64,000 nucleotides of DNA, from contig JAUIMM010000701.1 of the NCBI GenBank assembly GCA_031769625.1, positions 372,001 through 436,000 of the forward strand, given 5' to 3'. Positions 1-12,311 of this stretch are shown here, piece after piece (within the stretch, counting starts at the first letter, position 1; each line of letters begins with the position of its first letter). Both the position numbers and the translations under genes were made by a program. The notes beneath the pieces are model-generated. The model made no database searches and was not told the DNA's origin. It saw nothing but the letters and a program-made list of their open reading frames with translations. This DNA comes from Taudactylus pleione (taxonomy: Eukaryota > Chordata > Amphibia > Anura > Myobatrachidae).

Positions 1-441
1 CCCGATATGCCGACCCCCCCCCCATTGACCTGCATAGGATCGATCATCGCTTCTCCAGCTCTCTTGTGCATGCAGAAAGATCTGGAGGAGCGACGGACGA
101 CCCCACGGGAGTGCACAGTGGACGATATCATGCTCACACAGGGAACAATGTACAGTAGCTGCGATATCGTTCTCATTCGTCGGATCGGCCGCTATATCAC
201 TACGTGTGTGGGGGCATTAACTCTGGATTTAATATGAACTTGCATGAGTCATAAACTTGGAAACTTGCTCAGACTGTGAGGTTAAAAGGATACTTTTGTA
301 GCTTTCACACAGGTTTTTGGCTGACTGCTAATTTCGACTTGAGCCAGTCCATGTAAAAATAGTAAGCCAAACACCTAGACAGGCAATTTGTAATATGTGG
401 TGATTTGCATTGGGTTTCGGAAATCTGAGAAAGGAGAACTA
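1..441. other. No recognisable gene
   Basis: Mixed-composition sequence without splice-flanked conserved reading frames. From 443 a GGCCTGATTCAGAG motif starts what is probably another member of the GGGCCTGATTCAG-ended family, but its far end was not found. Confidence 0.4.
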
Positions 442-1059
442 TGGGCCTGATTCAGAGACGTACGCTAATGCTACCACAACTGCAAATTTTTTTGCAGCGG
501 CTGTGCAAAAATATGCAAATGTCGCAGCTGTCTGAATTTGTATCAAGATGCTTAACGCTCAAAGCAGTTGATTATCGGCCTCCTGGGCAACCCTATGACC
601 ATGCAGAATAGCGCTGGATCTGAGACGCTGGAGCCATTTTTACAGTGTATGGCATCGCAGTTGCAGGCTGAGACACGCACGGAAAACAGTCACAACATAT
701 GTGCGTGTCTCCCTCCCCCCCCGGTTGCGGTCCACAAACAGTCCCTGCCTGTCCATCAATTTCCAAATAAATTCTTATTGTGAGTGTCATCTAAAATTAA
801 ACTTGATGCTTCTGCAGTGCGACTTAGGTGCATACGTACACTACCTATAATCGCTTTCGGTTTTGCCAAAATATAAAAACGATGCAGGACTCACTGCCAG
901 AGCTTCAAATTTGAGCTTTCTTTTAAATTCCTTCACTCTATTGAATAAGAACTCAGCTCTAGTGGAGGGTGATCTAACAGTAATTGAGGCTATGGGGTGT
1001 CATTATTCAAAGGCATTGTCCAGCCAGAAAAACTTTAACGTAACACATAGCCAGTAGGG

Positions 1060-1345
1060 AATCCCGGCAGCGGCAGCCTGACACAGGCGGAAATCCTGAA
1101 CGTCGGAAGGTAAGTATAAACTAACCTATTCTACACCCTATCCCTCCCTTAGGGGTGCCTAACCCTAACCGCCCCCCCAAGTGCCTTAACCTAATCTCCC
1201 CTTCCCTGCCGCCTAAACCTAATCTCCCGGGGGGGGTGCCTAACCCTAATCTCCCCCCGGGGTGCCTAACCCCCCTTTCCCCTAGCCTGACCCCAACCTC
1301 CCGGGGGGGTGCCTAACCCTAAGTCCCCCTAAGCTTATCCTGCAG
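1060..1345. repeat. MITE-like repeat with telomere-like C-run core
   Basis: An irregular array of GTGCCTAACCCTAA, CTAATCTCCC and runs of 6-8 C or G. The left flank (CGGAAATCCTGAACGTCGG then GTAAGTATAAACTAACC) resembles the flank of the similar core near 57770-57800. The array is degenerate and not a true telomere. Confidence 0.5.
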
Positions 1346-1499
1346 GAGATTCAAACTTGTGCCTTAGTAGGTTCTGTTAGGTAAAGCTGGCACTTCATTG
1401 GTCGAGGTCACACACACAAAGAAAAGGGAAGGCATTTTCCCAATTGACCAAGCCATACTTTAGCAGTTGTAAAAGATTAGATAGTCTTCATTGCAGGAT

Positions 1500-1850
1500 T
1501 TTTTTAGGGCAGGGGTGCTGAACGCAGAGGACAACACATCTGTGCACAACAAAACAGAGCCGTTACTACACATTTTGGTGACCTGTGTACATAAAGAGCA
1601 TTGGTGCCCCCATCCACAACTAAAGCAGGGAGAGACGAAAAAAACAGATTTGGTCGCGCTGGGAAGGGGCAAGGCCACATAATAGTACCCCAAATGCAAA
1701 TTACTCCACCCAGTAGTAATGCTACACAGTAATGCACCCAGAAGACATCATACCACACAGCAATCCCCCCAAAAATATTGCCACGCAGTAATGCCCAGTA
1801 GAACACTATGCTTTCCCCCCCCCACCCCAGCAACTCGCCTCCCCTCAGGG
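1500..1850. mobile_element. Fragment of a hAT-like non-autonomous element
   Basis: The stretch around 1555-1640 (TTACTACACATTTTGGTG, then GCATTGGTGCCCCCA) is clearly related to 56318-56378 inside the hAT MITE at 56146. It is followed by AGTAATGC/CACACAG spacer repeats typical of such elements here. Ends are not delimited. Confidence 0.4.
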
Positions 1851-2965
1851 AGGCTGCTTCCGAACAGGGCCCTGCTGGCTGTCCTGCTTTCTACGGCTGC
1901 CGCTGGTCTCCTCATGATCATGCCTGCCCGGGCCTGATGCTGCCTGCTGTGGGAGAGTTAGAAGAGACCTCAGCTCCTCGCGCCAAACAATGTGCAGCCT
2001 GGGAGGCGGTGCTGCCTGGTAGCTCTGCACGCCAGGTCACAGACTGTGCTGGAACTTGAAGATGCCGTCCGGCTGTCCACTCTGATTCCTTTTGCCGCCG
2101 CACTTTTCATACCTGGCTGCCTCAGAATTACATCACCAGGTCAATGACGCGGCTGTGTGCATATGAAACTAGCTGGGGCTGGTAAAGTGCAGTGCTGCCC
2201 GTGAAGTATTAATGCTGGGCGTACCTGTGGACGTCCAGACTAGCCCATCTGGCTATCGGCCCTTCTGGCATTTGCCAGAAGTGCCAGATGGCCTGCCTGG
2301 TCTTGTATATAGCATAAGTGTCTTAAATATAGTTTAAAGATCCTTCAGTTCCATAAATATGCTTTCTCCAACTCAAATTTATTTTACTACGGTAATGTTG
2401 TGTGACGGTTGACAGACACAGTGATTACAGACACGATGGTTACTATGCCTACATAGTAACTAGACAGGAATCAAATGCAACTGTGGCTTGTCCAGGCATT
2501 GTGCTAGACTTCTGTTAGGTTATAGTGCAGGCACTTCTACATAGTAACCACGGCGAAGGCAGACTACAAAAAATAACCTGCTGTGAATAAAAGCCCGCAA
2601 GCTGACAGAAGCTAGCAAAGCTAGAACTTCTTCTTTTATTTCTTTAACAACTATACTAAGTCTAAAGAAAACAATAACTCTAGTATAGAGATACACTAAT
2701 TCTACCTAGCCTCTATAAAGGCGTTACTGACAGACGTGAAAGAACGGTCCAATTTTTAAGTCAAACAACAAACAGGGAAACATTAAAGTAGGCACATTAG
2801 TCTGAGTCACTTCCGTGTTCCTTGTTTAATGCGTTTTTTTCTTTAATACAAATTTGGATAGATGTTCCTCATACAAATGAACATGGGGAAAGAAGGAGGG
2901 ACAATATAGTGCAATATTTCCAGTAAAATACGTCAGTAAGCCATAGAGGGTGTTGTGACTGTGGG
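1851..2965. other. No recognisable gene; possible LTR-like debris
   Basis: 1850-2110 is GC-rich with no splice-flanked conserved frame. 2399-2760 begins TGTGACGG and contains an AATAAAAG signal, so it resembles an LTR, but no target duplication or matching end was found. Confidence 0.3.
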
Positions 2966-2969
2966 GAAA

Positions 2970-3280
2970 ATGGGCGGGATATATTTGCCATCCCGACAGT
3001 CTGTGCTCAGAATACTGGTGCCAGAATTCCGACTGCTGGCATCAAGACGGTAACTATTAGGGTTAGTGAGAAAGTTAGGGTTAGGGGCAAGGGTTAGGCA
3101 CTAGGGGGAGGGTTAGGGTGCGGGGGGTGAAAATTAGGATAGGCTGCAGGGTGAGGGTTATACTGTGGGGGGAGGGTTTGGGGTTAGTATGCTTACCTAG
3201 TTGGGTCAGGATTCTGACTGATGGGATGCCTCTGTCTGGATTTCGACCACTGGCATCCCGACTGCCAGGATCCCATACCA
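2970..3280. repeat. MITE-like repeat with (TTAGGG)-like core
   Basis: The flanks carry CATCCCGACAGTC and GGCATCCCGACTGCC in opposite sense, as in the copy at 57712. The core (3055-3190) is TTAGGGTTAG-rich with G-runs. It is the opposite orientation of the core at 1060. Confidence 0.5.
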
Positions 3281-3394
3281 AACCCAAATGAGCCATCACC
3301 ATGGTTTCACAAGGGGCGTAACTAGAACTTTGTGGGCCCCACAGCAAAATTTTTAAGAGGCCCCCTCATCTCAGGTCTCAACCAGAGTGTATAC

Positions 3395-3401
<7 letters not shown>

Positions 3402-3443
<42 letters not shown>
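3402..3443. repeat. (TA)n microsatellite
   Basis: About 21 uninterrupted TA units at the edge of the nested repeat in the hAT copy. Confidence 0.95.
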
Positions 3444-3448
<5 letters not shown>

Positions 3449-3606
3449 TCCACAGCCCGGCACTCAGGTCAGACAACAAAAGGCTGTATTTGCTCCGGTG
3501 CCCTCCTGAAGAGGGAAATACCTCCAAGTACATAAGAACCAAATTGGCAGGCGGCACTCAGAGACTTCCATAAATAAGTAGCAGATTTATTCACACATTG
3601 TGCTCA

Positions 3607-3648
3607 ACATCAACGTTTCGAGGAACTTGTCCCCTTCATTAGGATATA
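3607..3648 (-). ncRNA. Degenerate hammerhead-ribozyme-like core
   Basis: On the minus strand: CTAATGA (one change from CUGANGA), a 5-bp stem II (GGGGA with UCCUC, 5-base loop), GAAA, a short ACGU stem III palindrome, then UU and GATGT. GATGT can pair for 5 bp with ATATC immediately before the core. This is type I geometry with a minimal stem III, as described for hammerheads of Penelope-like elements. It is probably a relic because G5 of the core is A. Confidence 0.45.
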
Positions 3649-5337
3649 TAAATGTCCAGTGATCGGGACACTCCTAAGCAGCTGATGCAGAGGGAATAAT
3701 AAAATAAAATCACCACATGATAGTGATTTTTTTTTTTTTTCAAATTCAGTATTTTTTATTGATCTTAAGAAAGTAGAAACAAACATAACAAAAATACCCC
3801 CAAAAATGTGGTAGACAATGAGAAATGAAAAAATACAGAAATGCAGCATTGATAATAGCATATATCGTAAACAACATGTTGAAGAATATATATGAGCAAA
3901 CAGGATATAAATACAATCCCCAACAAATAATTGAATAGAACAGATACCCAAAGGCGCCATCCAGGTATACCTGCAACTTGAACCAGCGTAAAAAAAGTGG
4001 GACATGGAGAATTACCGCACACTATATTATAGAAAATATATAAAAAGAAAAATAAACCCCATCAACCAAAATAAATGATAAACCCCAAACAAACCACCCA
4101 ATTACCCCCCACCCTGTATGACCTAACCCCAACCCAGGCACATGATATTGTGATTAGTATTGTGGGGTAAAAAGTAAGAGAGGTTACCCCACTTATGATT
4201 TAGAGTCTTGCAAATCATATGCCGGGGCCACTTGTCTCCTCCAGCAGCCGTAGCTGTCTGTAACTGGCAGCATCCTCTCCCTGCTATCTGGCTGCTGCAG
4301 CCATGGCTGTTCCGTCCTCAGCTCCTCTTCATACTGGAGTAGGCCGGTGCGATGATGTCACGTCACGCTGTGTGCATTCCCGCTAACGGCGCTGATCAGC
4401 CTGATAGTCTGAGGCTGAGCACATAGCCACGCAGATTTACAAAACAAAAAAAGCAGCAGCGACGGCGATTCTAATGGGTAGTCCGGTGCACACCCTGACC
4501 ACCCCGTAGTTTTCCCTATGGGTGCAGGGGGTTGCTTGCTGGGCTGGCGGGCCCTCTAAGCTGCAGGGCCCCATAGCAAGCGCACCCTTTGCATCCTCTA
4601 AAAGTTATGTCACTGGTTTCACACCTCCATTGTGACTGCAAACAAAACACAAGTATGCTGCACCATCAGATTTTTATATGATCAAGAATAGCACGCAACA
4701 TACGAAGCATGCATTCATTTTTTAAATAATAATTATACAACAACCTGAATAAAGTATATAAATTGCAGCAGACAATATAATAATTATAGATTCAAAATCA
4801 CTTATGAGCTGGACAAATAAATCTTATGGGTAACTTATCAATGCAGTCTCTAATTGGTATAAAAAGTATCCTTTATTCTTTTATTTTTATATGAGGCACA
4901 ATGTATTTCTTCGGTGATAAGCCTCAGGTAGGCGACAGAGGAAATACCTTGTTTTTAAAGCTATATATTGTATGACTGTATAGTCACACTATGAATGTTT
5001 TTATCAATAGAATTTTTTTGAGTTTTTGGGGAGAAGCAGTACTCCTCTGTATGCTGGCAGTTTCCTATACAGTTTGAAGAATTATTGCTCATTAAATTTT
5101 TCGTCATCCATTTCAGCAAGCACTTTGAGGTAATTTGTTTGGTAATGTTTTTGAAATGGAGCATGTTGTAATATATACCGTAGATAGCCAATGGTTATTT
5201 CATAATTCTGCTCCTTTTGTCATTTAATTGGATGGGAAAAAAAGAAATAAAGAAGGACACTGATCTAGTGTGATACTGTTTGAAGATCACAAATTAAAAC
5301 ATTATTCCATTCCAAGACTACACTACTCTCATGTAAT

Positions 5338-5650
5338 GCTGCATACACACGGAACGACTTGCTCGATCATCGATATCGTTGAACGATTTTTCCTATTTTA
5401 AAATTGAACGATTTCATCATTGATCATGAACGATTTTATGAATGATGAACGATTTCTGGCAGTATTTAAATTATGAAGAATTCATAGATATCGAGCAAGT
5501 TGGCCAGTCTGTACGGTCGACCTCAGATATTGTCATCATCCATACGGCCACGCGCATCGTTGGAAAAGTCAACGATATGAACAATCGAACGATAAACAAT
5601 ATCGTTATTGTTCATATCGTTAACAAAAGTCATCCCGTGTGTACGCAGCT
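5338..5650. mobile_element. Harbinger-like MITE, GTACACAC family (copy 1)
   Basis: The ends GCTGCATACACACGG and CCCGTGTGTACGCAGC are inverted. The interior is a string of ACGAT/ATCGT palindromes. It shares its terminal motif with copies at 12312, 30470, 39204, 41555 and 62505, three of which have TAA/TTA duplications. Confidence 0.75.
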
Positions 5651-5716
5651 TAACAGTGTAAAACATATAAAAAAACTATCATGAACAGAAGCAAGACTCA
5701 CATCACCAGACACTTA

Positions 5717-5891
5717 CGGGTATATTTACTAATGTGCTGGTTTTTAGAAGTTGAGATGTTGCCCATAGCAACCAATCAGATTCTACTTAACATTTATCTA
5801 ACACCTTCTAGAAGATAATAGCTAGAATCTGATTGGTTGCAATGGGCAGCATCTCCACTTCTAAAAACCCACACTTTAGTAAATATACCCT
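5717..5891. mobile_element. Short palindromic MITE with CCAATCAGA arms (copy 1)
   Basis: The terminal inverted repeats GGGTATATTTACTAA and TTAGTAAATATACCC enclose two inverted arms containing GCAACCAATCAGATTCTA-type sequence. The whole 175 bases fold into one hairpin. Confidence 0.8.
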
Positions 5892-7975
5892 TATATCAAC
5901 CAGTAGCCCCGGAGCTGTGTAATAGGCCCATGATAGACAGCTCATGATGGAAAAGTGAGTGAGGTAGTAGCTAAACGCCTTAGAAAAGATTCACATAGAA
6001 TAGAAGTGAGTTGGTATGTTAGTTGGGAACTTTTATCATTTGTAGGTGGGACATCTATCAAACCGATTAGCAAAATGCTCAGATTGATTCACCAACTTTA
6101 AGACTTTCCTGTTCATTGATAGTCTTTAATCTCAGACAGTTTGTACTTTTATGTCTATATCATATGTATACGCATATTCTCCTGTGCCGTGGCACTTTGT
6201 ATGGAGTGTTAGTAGTACAGAAAGAACTCATGGCACCCAAACCATGAGTCAGCCCTAACACTGCTTGTAAAGCCTTGTAATAGGGATATAATTATACTTT
6301 ATTACCATTTCATGATTTCAACCAGACAGAAAAGGGATAAGAAAGTGTGTGCCATTTAGTTTGCAATAAAACTGTAATTTCACCCTGTAAAGCCTGACAC
6401 ATCAAACAGGCAGAAAATATGATACAGTTGGCATTATAGGCTTACAATTATATAAAGATATTCCAGCTTTCAGGCATTCCATTCATTTCATATATATCAC
6501 TAGCCCCAGGTAACGTGTTCCAAGCTCAATTAAGGTAATTTAGAGAGGATGTGAGTTTCATTTGAATACAGCTTGAAACAATGTTGACTCCAGTAATAAT
6601 TTACAGGATGACAAGTCACACATGGCTTCATATAGAGTAAATGTATTCAGTACATCATATCCCCTTATATGTGACAAGAGGAGAATGATGGGAATGCATA
6701 TGTGGTATATACTCTCATCACTTTCCTCTTCTCTCACCATTCATCCCTTGCTATTTGTGCACCAAGCCTCCAAGAGGTTCCTACCTGCCGTAGTGACTGG
6801 TGAAGGTATTCACAGCTGCTCCATGTCGGAGGTTATTCTACACAAAGCGGCAGTGACACCCACTGATGTCTGCACACTCCACCCTCATCATGGAAAAGCA
6901 GTGTGAGCTGTGTAGTCCTGGCTCCTCCTTCACCAAACACCGCAGCAGGGCAAGAGCTGATGTCATGGGCAGATTGGCTGAGCAACATTAAACAGGACAG
7001 AACGCCTGTCTGTCGCTGCTGTCAGGATGAAGTCAAACACTTTAGGCCACCCTCCCCCCAAAATAAAAAACAACTTTATTTATTAGGAGGGACCTCATTC
7101 CAACAAATTAGCCAGCCATTAAATAGTCAGGACAATATATTAACAGTCCCTGTATTTAGTTGAAAAATTACTGCTATAGCTCCCACCAACTTCATCAATA
7201 CATTAATAGCCCCACAACAATCTTAATACCCTGCCAACCCCCACATTACATTAACAGCCCCAGTACATGACATGAATTCCCTCCCATACAGCTTTCCCTA
7301 ATACTATTCCAAACACACATTGTAATCATACACACTCAAATATTACATTAAGTTTAACAGCATCAAACATGGATACACCACTACAACAAAGTTAAAAATG
7401 ACGCACAAATATTTGTCTAATTATGTTAAATACAGAGGGACTTTTTTTTCTTTATCCATACACAGTAAGTGATTGTCTATTTTTTATTTGTATGCAGTGT
7501 CAGTTGATTCAGAAGGGTAAAAATTTAATAATTGAGACTCCGTACATTGTGGATGTCCTCAATGTAAAACATTGAAAGGCACCTACAATGTAGAATAATT
7601 GACATCTGTACAGCTGAAGAGTCACATGTATGCCATGAAGGTCTCATATATTCATACATACATACACACAGATACACACATACACAGTATATATATATTA
7701 TTGTACTGTAAATGGAGACAAAATAGTCCAAATGTAATTTTTCAAGTGCTCACAAACAAACAATGAAATAGAGAAAAACTAGTGTGGACGTACAGCCTGT
7801 TTTAAATACAAAAACTCCAGACATTAACAAAGTTCTGCTAATAAATAGATACAGGACTCTTTTTCTAGATCAAACACAGCATAAAATCTGGAATCAAAAC
7901 AAAATAGAGTATTCGGCGCTCATAGATGAGAAGATGTTAGTATACCACTAGCAGCTCTCTCTGGAAGTATCCACA
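5892..7975. other. No recognisable gene
   Basis: AT-rich intronic sequence with scattered short runs, including a (CA/TA) patch at 7653-7700. No splice-flanked frame resembling a DBL-family, spectrin or SEC14 exon was recognised. Confidence 0.35.
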
Positions 7976-7980
7976 CTTCA

Positions 7981-8864
7981 CGCAGTGCACCCCAAAAAAC
8001 GTCCAGCCCAGGACCCCCCCAGGGCATCACACGAAAATGGAAAAAGAGTGACAGTGCAGTGTAAAGTATAGCTGTGTGTGAGTAATCATTAAGTGTGGAA
8101 TGAGAGGTTAAAATATATGTGATAAAATACATGAATAATAAACAAACATAAAAGGTGATGTGAAAAGCAACTGTGTGTATTAAGTGGTGATGCCCTGAGG
8201 AGGCCCAGCCAGACCAGTCCCGGGGGCCCTACGCCCAAACGCTCACCCCAAATGTAAAATATACCAATTATAAGGCCTCATGATAAAGGCACATATATAA
8301 TTTTGTCAAATGTAAGGCCTCATGATAAAGGCACATACATAAATGCATCCAAATTGAGATTGATTGAGCAGCTTCCATTTTTGTTTGTTTGTTATGAGTT
8401 GCATGAAGGAGCCAGCATTAGTAGGGCATGCTGGTTCTAATAGTGCTAGTTGGAGTTCCCAGGGGTGACTCCCAGGTAAGCTGGCTCTCAATTTGGATGC
8501 ATTTATGTATGTGCCTTTATCATGAGGCCTTACATTTGCCAAAATTATATATGTGCCTTTATCATGAGGCCTTATAATTGGTATATTTTACATTTGGGGT
8601 GAGCGTTTGGGCATAGGGCCCCCGGGACTGGTCTGGCTGGGCCTCCTCAGGGCATCACCACTTAATACACATAGTTGCTTTTCACATCACCTTTTATGTT
8701 TGTTTATTATTCATGTATTTTATCACATATATTTTAACCTCTCATTCCACACTTAATGATTACTCACACACAGCTATACGTTACACTGCACTGTCACTCT
8801 TTTTCTATTTTCGTGTGATGCCCTGGGGGGGTCTTGGGCTGGACGTTTTTTGGGGTGCACTGCG
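7981..8864. repeat. Long inverted repeat, 379-bp arms
   Basis: Arms 7981-8359 and 8486-8864 are reverse complements in exact register: paired positions sum to 16845 at both ends, so there is no net indel. The spacer is 126 bp. The arms themselves contain a direct repeat of AAGGCCTCATGATAAAGG. Near-identity suggests recent origin or arm-to-arm gene conversion. It is probably a foldback transposon. Confidence 0.85.
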
Positions 8865-9357
8865 CCCCGACGTGAACCCCTTAGTGTTAGGGACTGCTGG
8901 TAACAGAGAAGCCGTGACGTGGCCCAGCAGCCTCCCATGTATTTGCAAATGCATGCAACTAATATCTCTGAATTTCTATGACCATATAGGTCTTCATATA
9001 TTGTTGCAGGTATTATTCAGTGTGCTGAGGTACAATAGGGGGTTAAATCCCCCTTCTTTTTCTACTTAGTATGACCCCTCCCTTTCATGCACCTGATTAG
9101 TACTGCTAGATTGATTGAGCAGCTGACATTTTTGTTAGTATCCACACTTCCTAAACAGATATAAACAATAATAGGATAAAGCGCTCTGTGGTAATAGATC
9201 TGATGTATAGATGTTACCAAGGTAATAAACCATAAATTAGCTGTAGTCCCATCTATTAAATATGTACGTAATTGATGACAGGCTGGTTAGCAAAAACTTG
9301 AGGCTGTATGTTCAGTATCAGATTAATAAGAGATGTCGTAGTATTATATTGTTCTCC

Positions 9358-9366
<9 letters not shown>

Positions 9367-9422
<56 letters not shown>
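9367..9422. repeat. (TA)n microsatellite in left arm
   Basis: About 28 TA units; the mirror tract is at 10741-10803. Confidence 0.95.
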
Positions 9423-9426
<4 letters not shown>

Positions 9427-10079
9427 CACAGTCTAATCTTATTACCAAACTGGTGGCTTGAGGCTGGGTGTTCAGGACCAAGGCCTTATGAATGTAAGAG
9501 TCTAGTGTGGCATAAATACCACTAATGTTGTAATTAAAGTGTGTCTCTCCAATTGAATGTGACACAGTAATCAACAAATACCATACATCCCAGGTGGGCA
9601 AAAACTGTCGGCAGGTAGTTGCATGGAAAATAAACCATAACCAGGATACGTTTAAAACCTGACCTCTTCTCCTCCACTGCTCTCTCCACATGTTTATTAA
9701 TGTACAAATCATCTATATCATATAAATATTATCCATTCATTTTTTAAACAGATGTCCTATCCATCCCAATGATTGTGTATATAGATATAAACCTAATCAA
9801 AAATGTCCGCCGCCATATTTGAGGACATGGAAGCCAGGCTTTTATGATTTCATCTGTCGCGTGCAATCGAAGGGCGGTACGGTGAGCTATGCTGCCGCCT
9901 ATGTTGCCACATCACCTGACATTTAGATCAGACGATAGGAGCGGTCCTGCAAGACTTCCGTCCCCATACACGCGGCGCGCGCAGCCCGGAAGTGAGTATC
10001 CGGAAGTGCGGCGCCGTTACACATGGGGACGGACGATTAAGGAGGCTGCCTATATAAGAGGCAGCTGGGAACATCAATT

Positions 10080-10120
10080 GCCCTTGAAAAAGTCTCTATA
10101 AGAGATGAAACGCGTTGGGC
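10080..10120 (+). ncRNA. Degenerate hammerhead-ribozyme-like core in foldback spacer
   Basis: GCCC, then TTGAAAA (two changes from CUGANGA), stem II GUCUCU/AGAGAU (6 bp, loop AUA), GAAA, CGCG, UU, then GGGC. GCCC and GGGC can form stem I (4 bp), and ACGCGU is a self-complementary stem III. The layout is type I, but two core changes make activity doubtful. Confidence 0.4.
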
Positions 10121-10738
10121 CACATCAGCATATATGTACTTTTAATTTTAATCCCTGCTTGAAGGGTATCTTGTTATTCTGTATCTTCTCAATACTGTTG
10201 AATAAAACAGTGTTAGAATATCTGACGGTCAGTCATTTTTAGTAATATAGCCTCCCCCTGCAGAACCCACACACAGCGACTGCGGACACAGATTGACACA
10301 GGACCAGCAGACTTCATGGTCAGGTAAGCAAACACTCCTCACCTAAAGTTACTGCAATTCTAGTGTCACATGTCTCTCTGATACTACGTTCCTTTCCTGA
10401 GGTGGAGAGAGCAGTGGAGGAGAAGAGGTCAGGTTTTAAACGTATCCTGGTTATGGTTTATTTTCCATGCAACTACCTGCCTACAGTTTTTGCCTATTTG
10501 CAATCATTATATTGCTACAAGGTATTACATTTCTGAACATCCTGCCGACAGTTTTTGCCCACCTGGGATGTATGGTATTTGTTGATTACTGTGTCGCATT
10601 CAATTGGAGAGACACACTTTAATTACAACATTAGTGGTATTTATGCCACACTAGACTCTTACATTCATAAGGCCTTGGTCCTGAACACCCAGCCTCAAGC
10701 TATTGTCCACCAGTTTGGTAATAAGATTAGACTGTGAC

Positions 10739-10740
<2 letters not shown>

Positions 10741-10803
<63 letters not shown>
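10741..10803. repeat. (TA)n microsatellite in right arm
   Basis: About 31 TA units, the reverse-complement counterpart of 9367-9422. Confidence 0.95.
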
Positions 10804-10806
<3 letters not shown>

Positions 10807-11001
10807 GAGAACAATATAATACTACGACATCTCTTATTAATCTGATACTGAACATACAGCCTCAAGTTTTTGCTAACCAGCCTGTCATCAATTACGTACA
10901 TATTTAATAGATGGGACTACAGCTAATTTATGGTTTATTACCTTGGTAACATCTATACATCAGATCTATTACCACAGAGCGCTTTATCCTATTATTGTTT
11001 A

Positions 11002-12311
11002 CAGCATTAAATCTATCAAAAGATATTGCGGTTTGTAAAAGTAGACTCAATTACTTTATCCAAAATTAGGAGACTGGATATAAGCACTGGCAAAGTAAGC
11101 ATTGTGCAGTCTCATTTAAAAAAAATAAGTTTCATGTTGCTGATGACGTATCTCTGTAATATATGCATATATCTCTTTATTTTAACTTTAGATCGAAGTC
11201 ATGCATGAAGCAAGTCAAGGCGGGACAAGTCGACCACTAGTGATGAGTGAAAGTGAGGAGAACCTCTGTACACGAAAAAGGTATAGTGATGATAACTAAG
11301 CAGTCTTTTGGGGTTTTTTTACATACACAGACATTAATATAGGTGATCTCCAGGGCAACAAATATGTATTTATTACTTATATGTATTATATTTATTATTT
11401 ATATGAATTAGTTGAGAGTCAGATGTCAAAGCAATCGGTCAAGGGGTGTTCGCATTCACCTGTCCGTTGCAATAGTATGCAAATGAATGCGATCACACTG
11501 CCGCCGCAGCACAAGATGCAGACGCTGCCCGCTACACCTTACGTACATCCACATTAGTTAGCAAGACAGCAAAAACATCGGTACCGTCGAACCCATACGC
11601 ACAGTTGTGTTTGACCTGACCCTCACGCACTAACTGCTAAACTTCCTGCACGCAATGAGTACTCAGACGGTGTATGTAATCGTAGGGGCTTAATTATGCA
11701 CACACCTGTAATGGCACTCAAACGCACTGGCACGCCTGCATTTCCCTGACCACCCACAGTCACTTCCCGTCAATCACACTGCCATTCCTGTGCCTGCTCA
11801 CTGCAATCGCATCCCGATCCCAGTGACTGGTTTGCGCACGCGCAATGCGATGCATAAGCAGGTTTCAAACATCGCCCGGGTGCGTGCGAATGCAGCGTTG
11901 CGTTCCGTGCTGAATCAGGCCCAAGGTGCAATAAACAACTTGAATTTAATAAAGTGCCATGTGTGTGCATAGCTAAAAAAGGTTTTACGCTTATCTGTAG
12001 TGTTTGTTCTAGTCCTTCAGAGGATGTATAATTGTGGTGGTATCCCTTGTAACAAAAGAACATTACCAAGAAAAATACACATCCATAGTGTTGTGTATTA
12101 AAACACATTGTTTAATTATCTATAAGGGTAACATTACCTGTACAGCACATTGAAGATATAGAACAGCTAATCTTATGAAGAAAGGATAGTCCACCGTCCT
12201 AAAGCCTTGATCCAGGTACTTTCAATTCGTTTTGGTCCAATTGTGAAAGTCTTTGTAGGATGGATCTAGAGGAGTAAAATTTCAATACTTAAAACTTTCT
12301 ATAGATTGTAA
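11002..12311. other. Intronic sequence with one end of a GGGCCTGATTCAG-type element
   Basis: Ends near 11922 with TGAATCAGGCCC, and 11430-11922 is CpG-rich with GCGATCGCA-type motifs like other family members. The partner end was not found. No gene is seen. Confidence 0.35.

Larger units (their letters stand above)
3310..4613. mobile_element. hAT-like element with 8-bp target duplication, carrying a nested repeat
   Basis: Flanked by TGGTTTCA at 3302-3309 and 4614-4621, the 8-bp duplication expected for hAT. The left end is CAAGGGGCGTAACTAG and the right end GTTATGTCAC, an imperfect terminal inverted repeat. A different repeat is embedded from about 3395: (TA)n, then CGGCACTCAGG, GCTCCGGTGCC and GGCACTCAGAGAC. 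No transposase frame remains. Confidence 0.75.
9162..11001. repeat. Long inverted repeat (foldback), arms 530-600 bp, with (TA)n in both arms
   Basis: The left arm (9162-9690) and right arm (10402-11001) are reverse complements. Paired positions sum to 20163 from the outer ends through the TA tracts to 9434/10729, and then differ by small indels. The right arm has an extra internal partial duplication of GCCTACAGTTTTTGCC. The spacer of about 710 bp is CpG-richer and contains a hammerhead-like core. Confidence 0.85.

Noticed and set aside
1060..1111. Exon-like GTCGGAAG then GTAAGTATAA
   Set aside because: The same donor-like text recurs in the related MITE at 57780, so it is repeat-borne.
4893..4935. 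Minus-strand CTGAGGC...GAAGAAATACATTG resembling a hammerhead
   Set aside because: Stem II is only 3 bp, the last core base is wrong and stem III cannot form.
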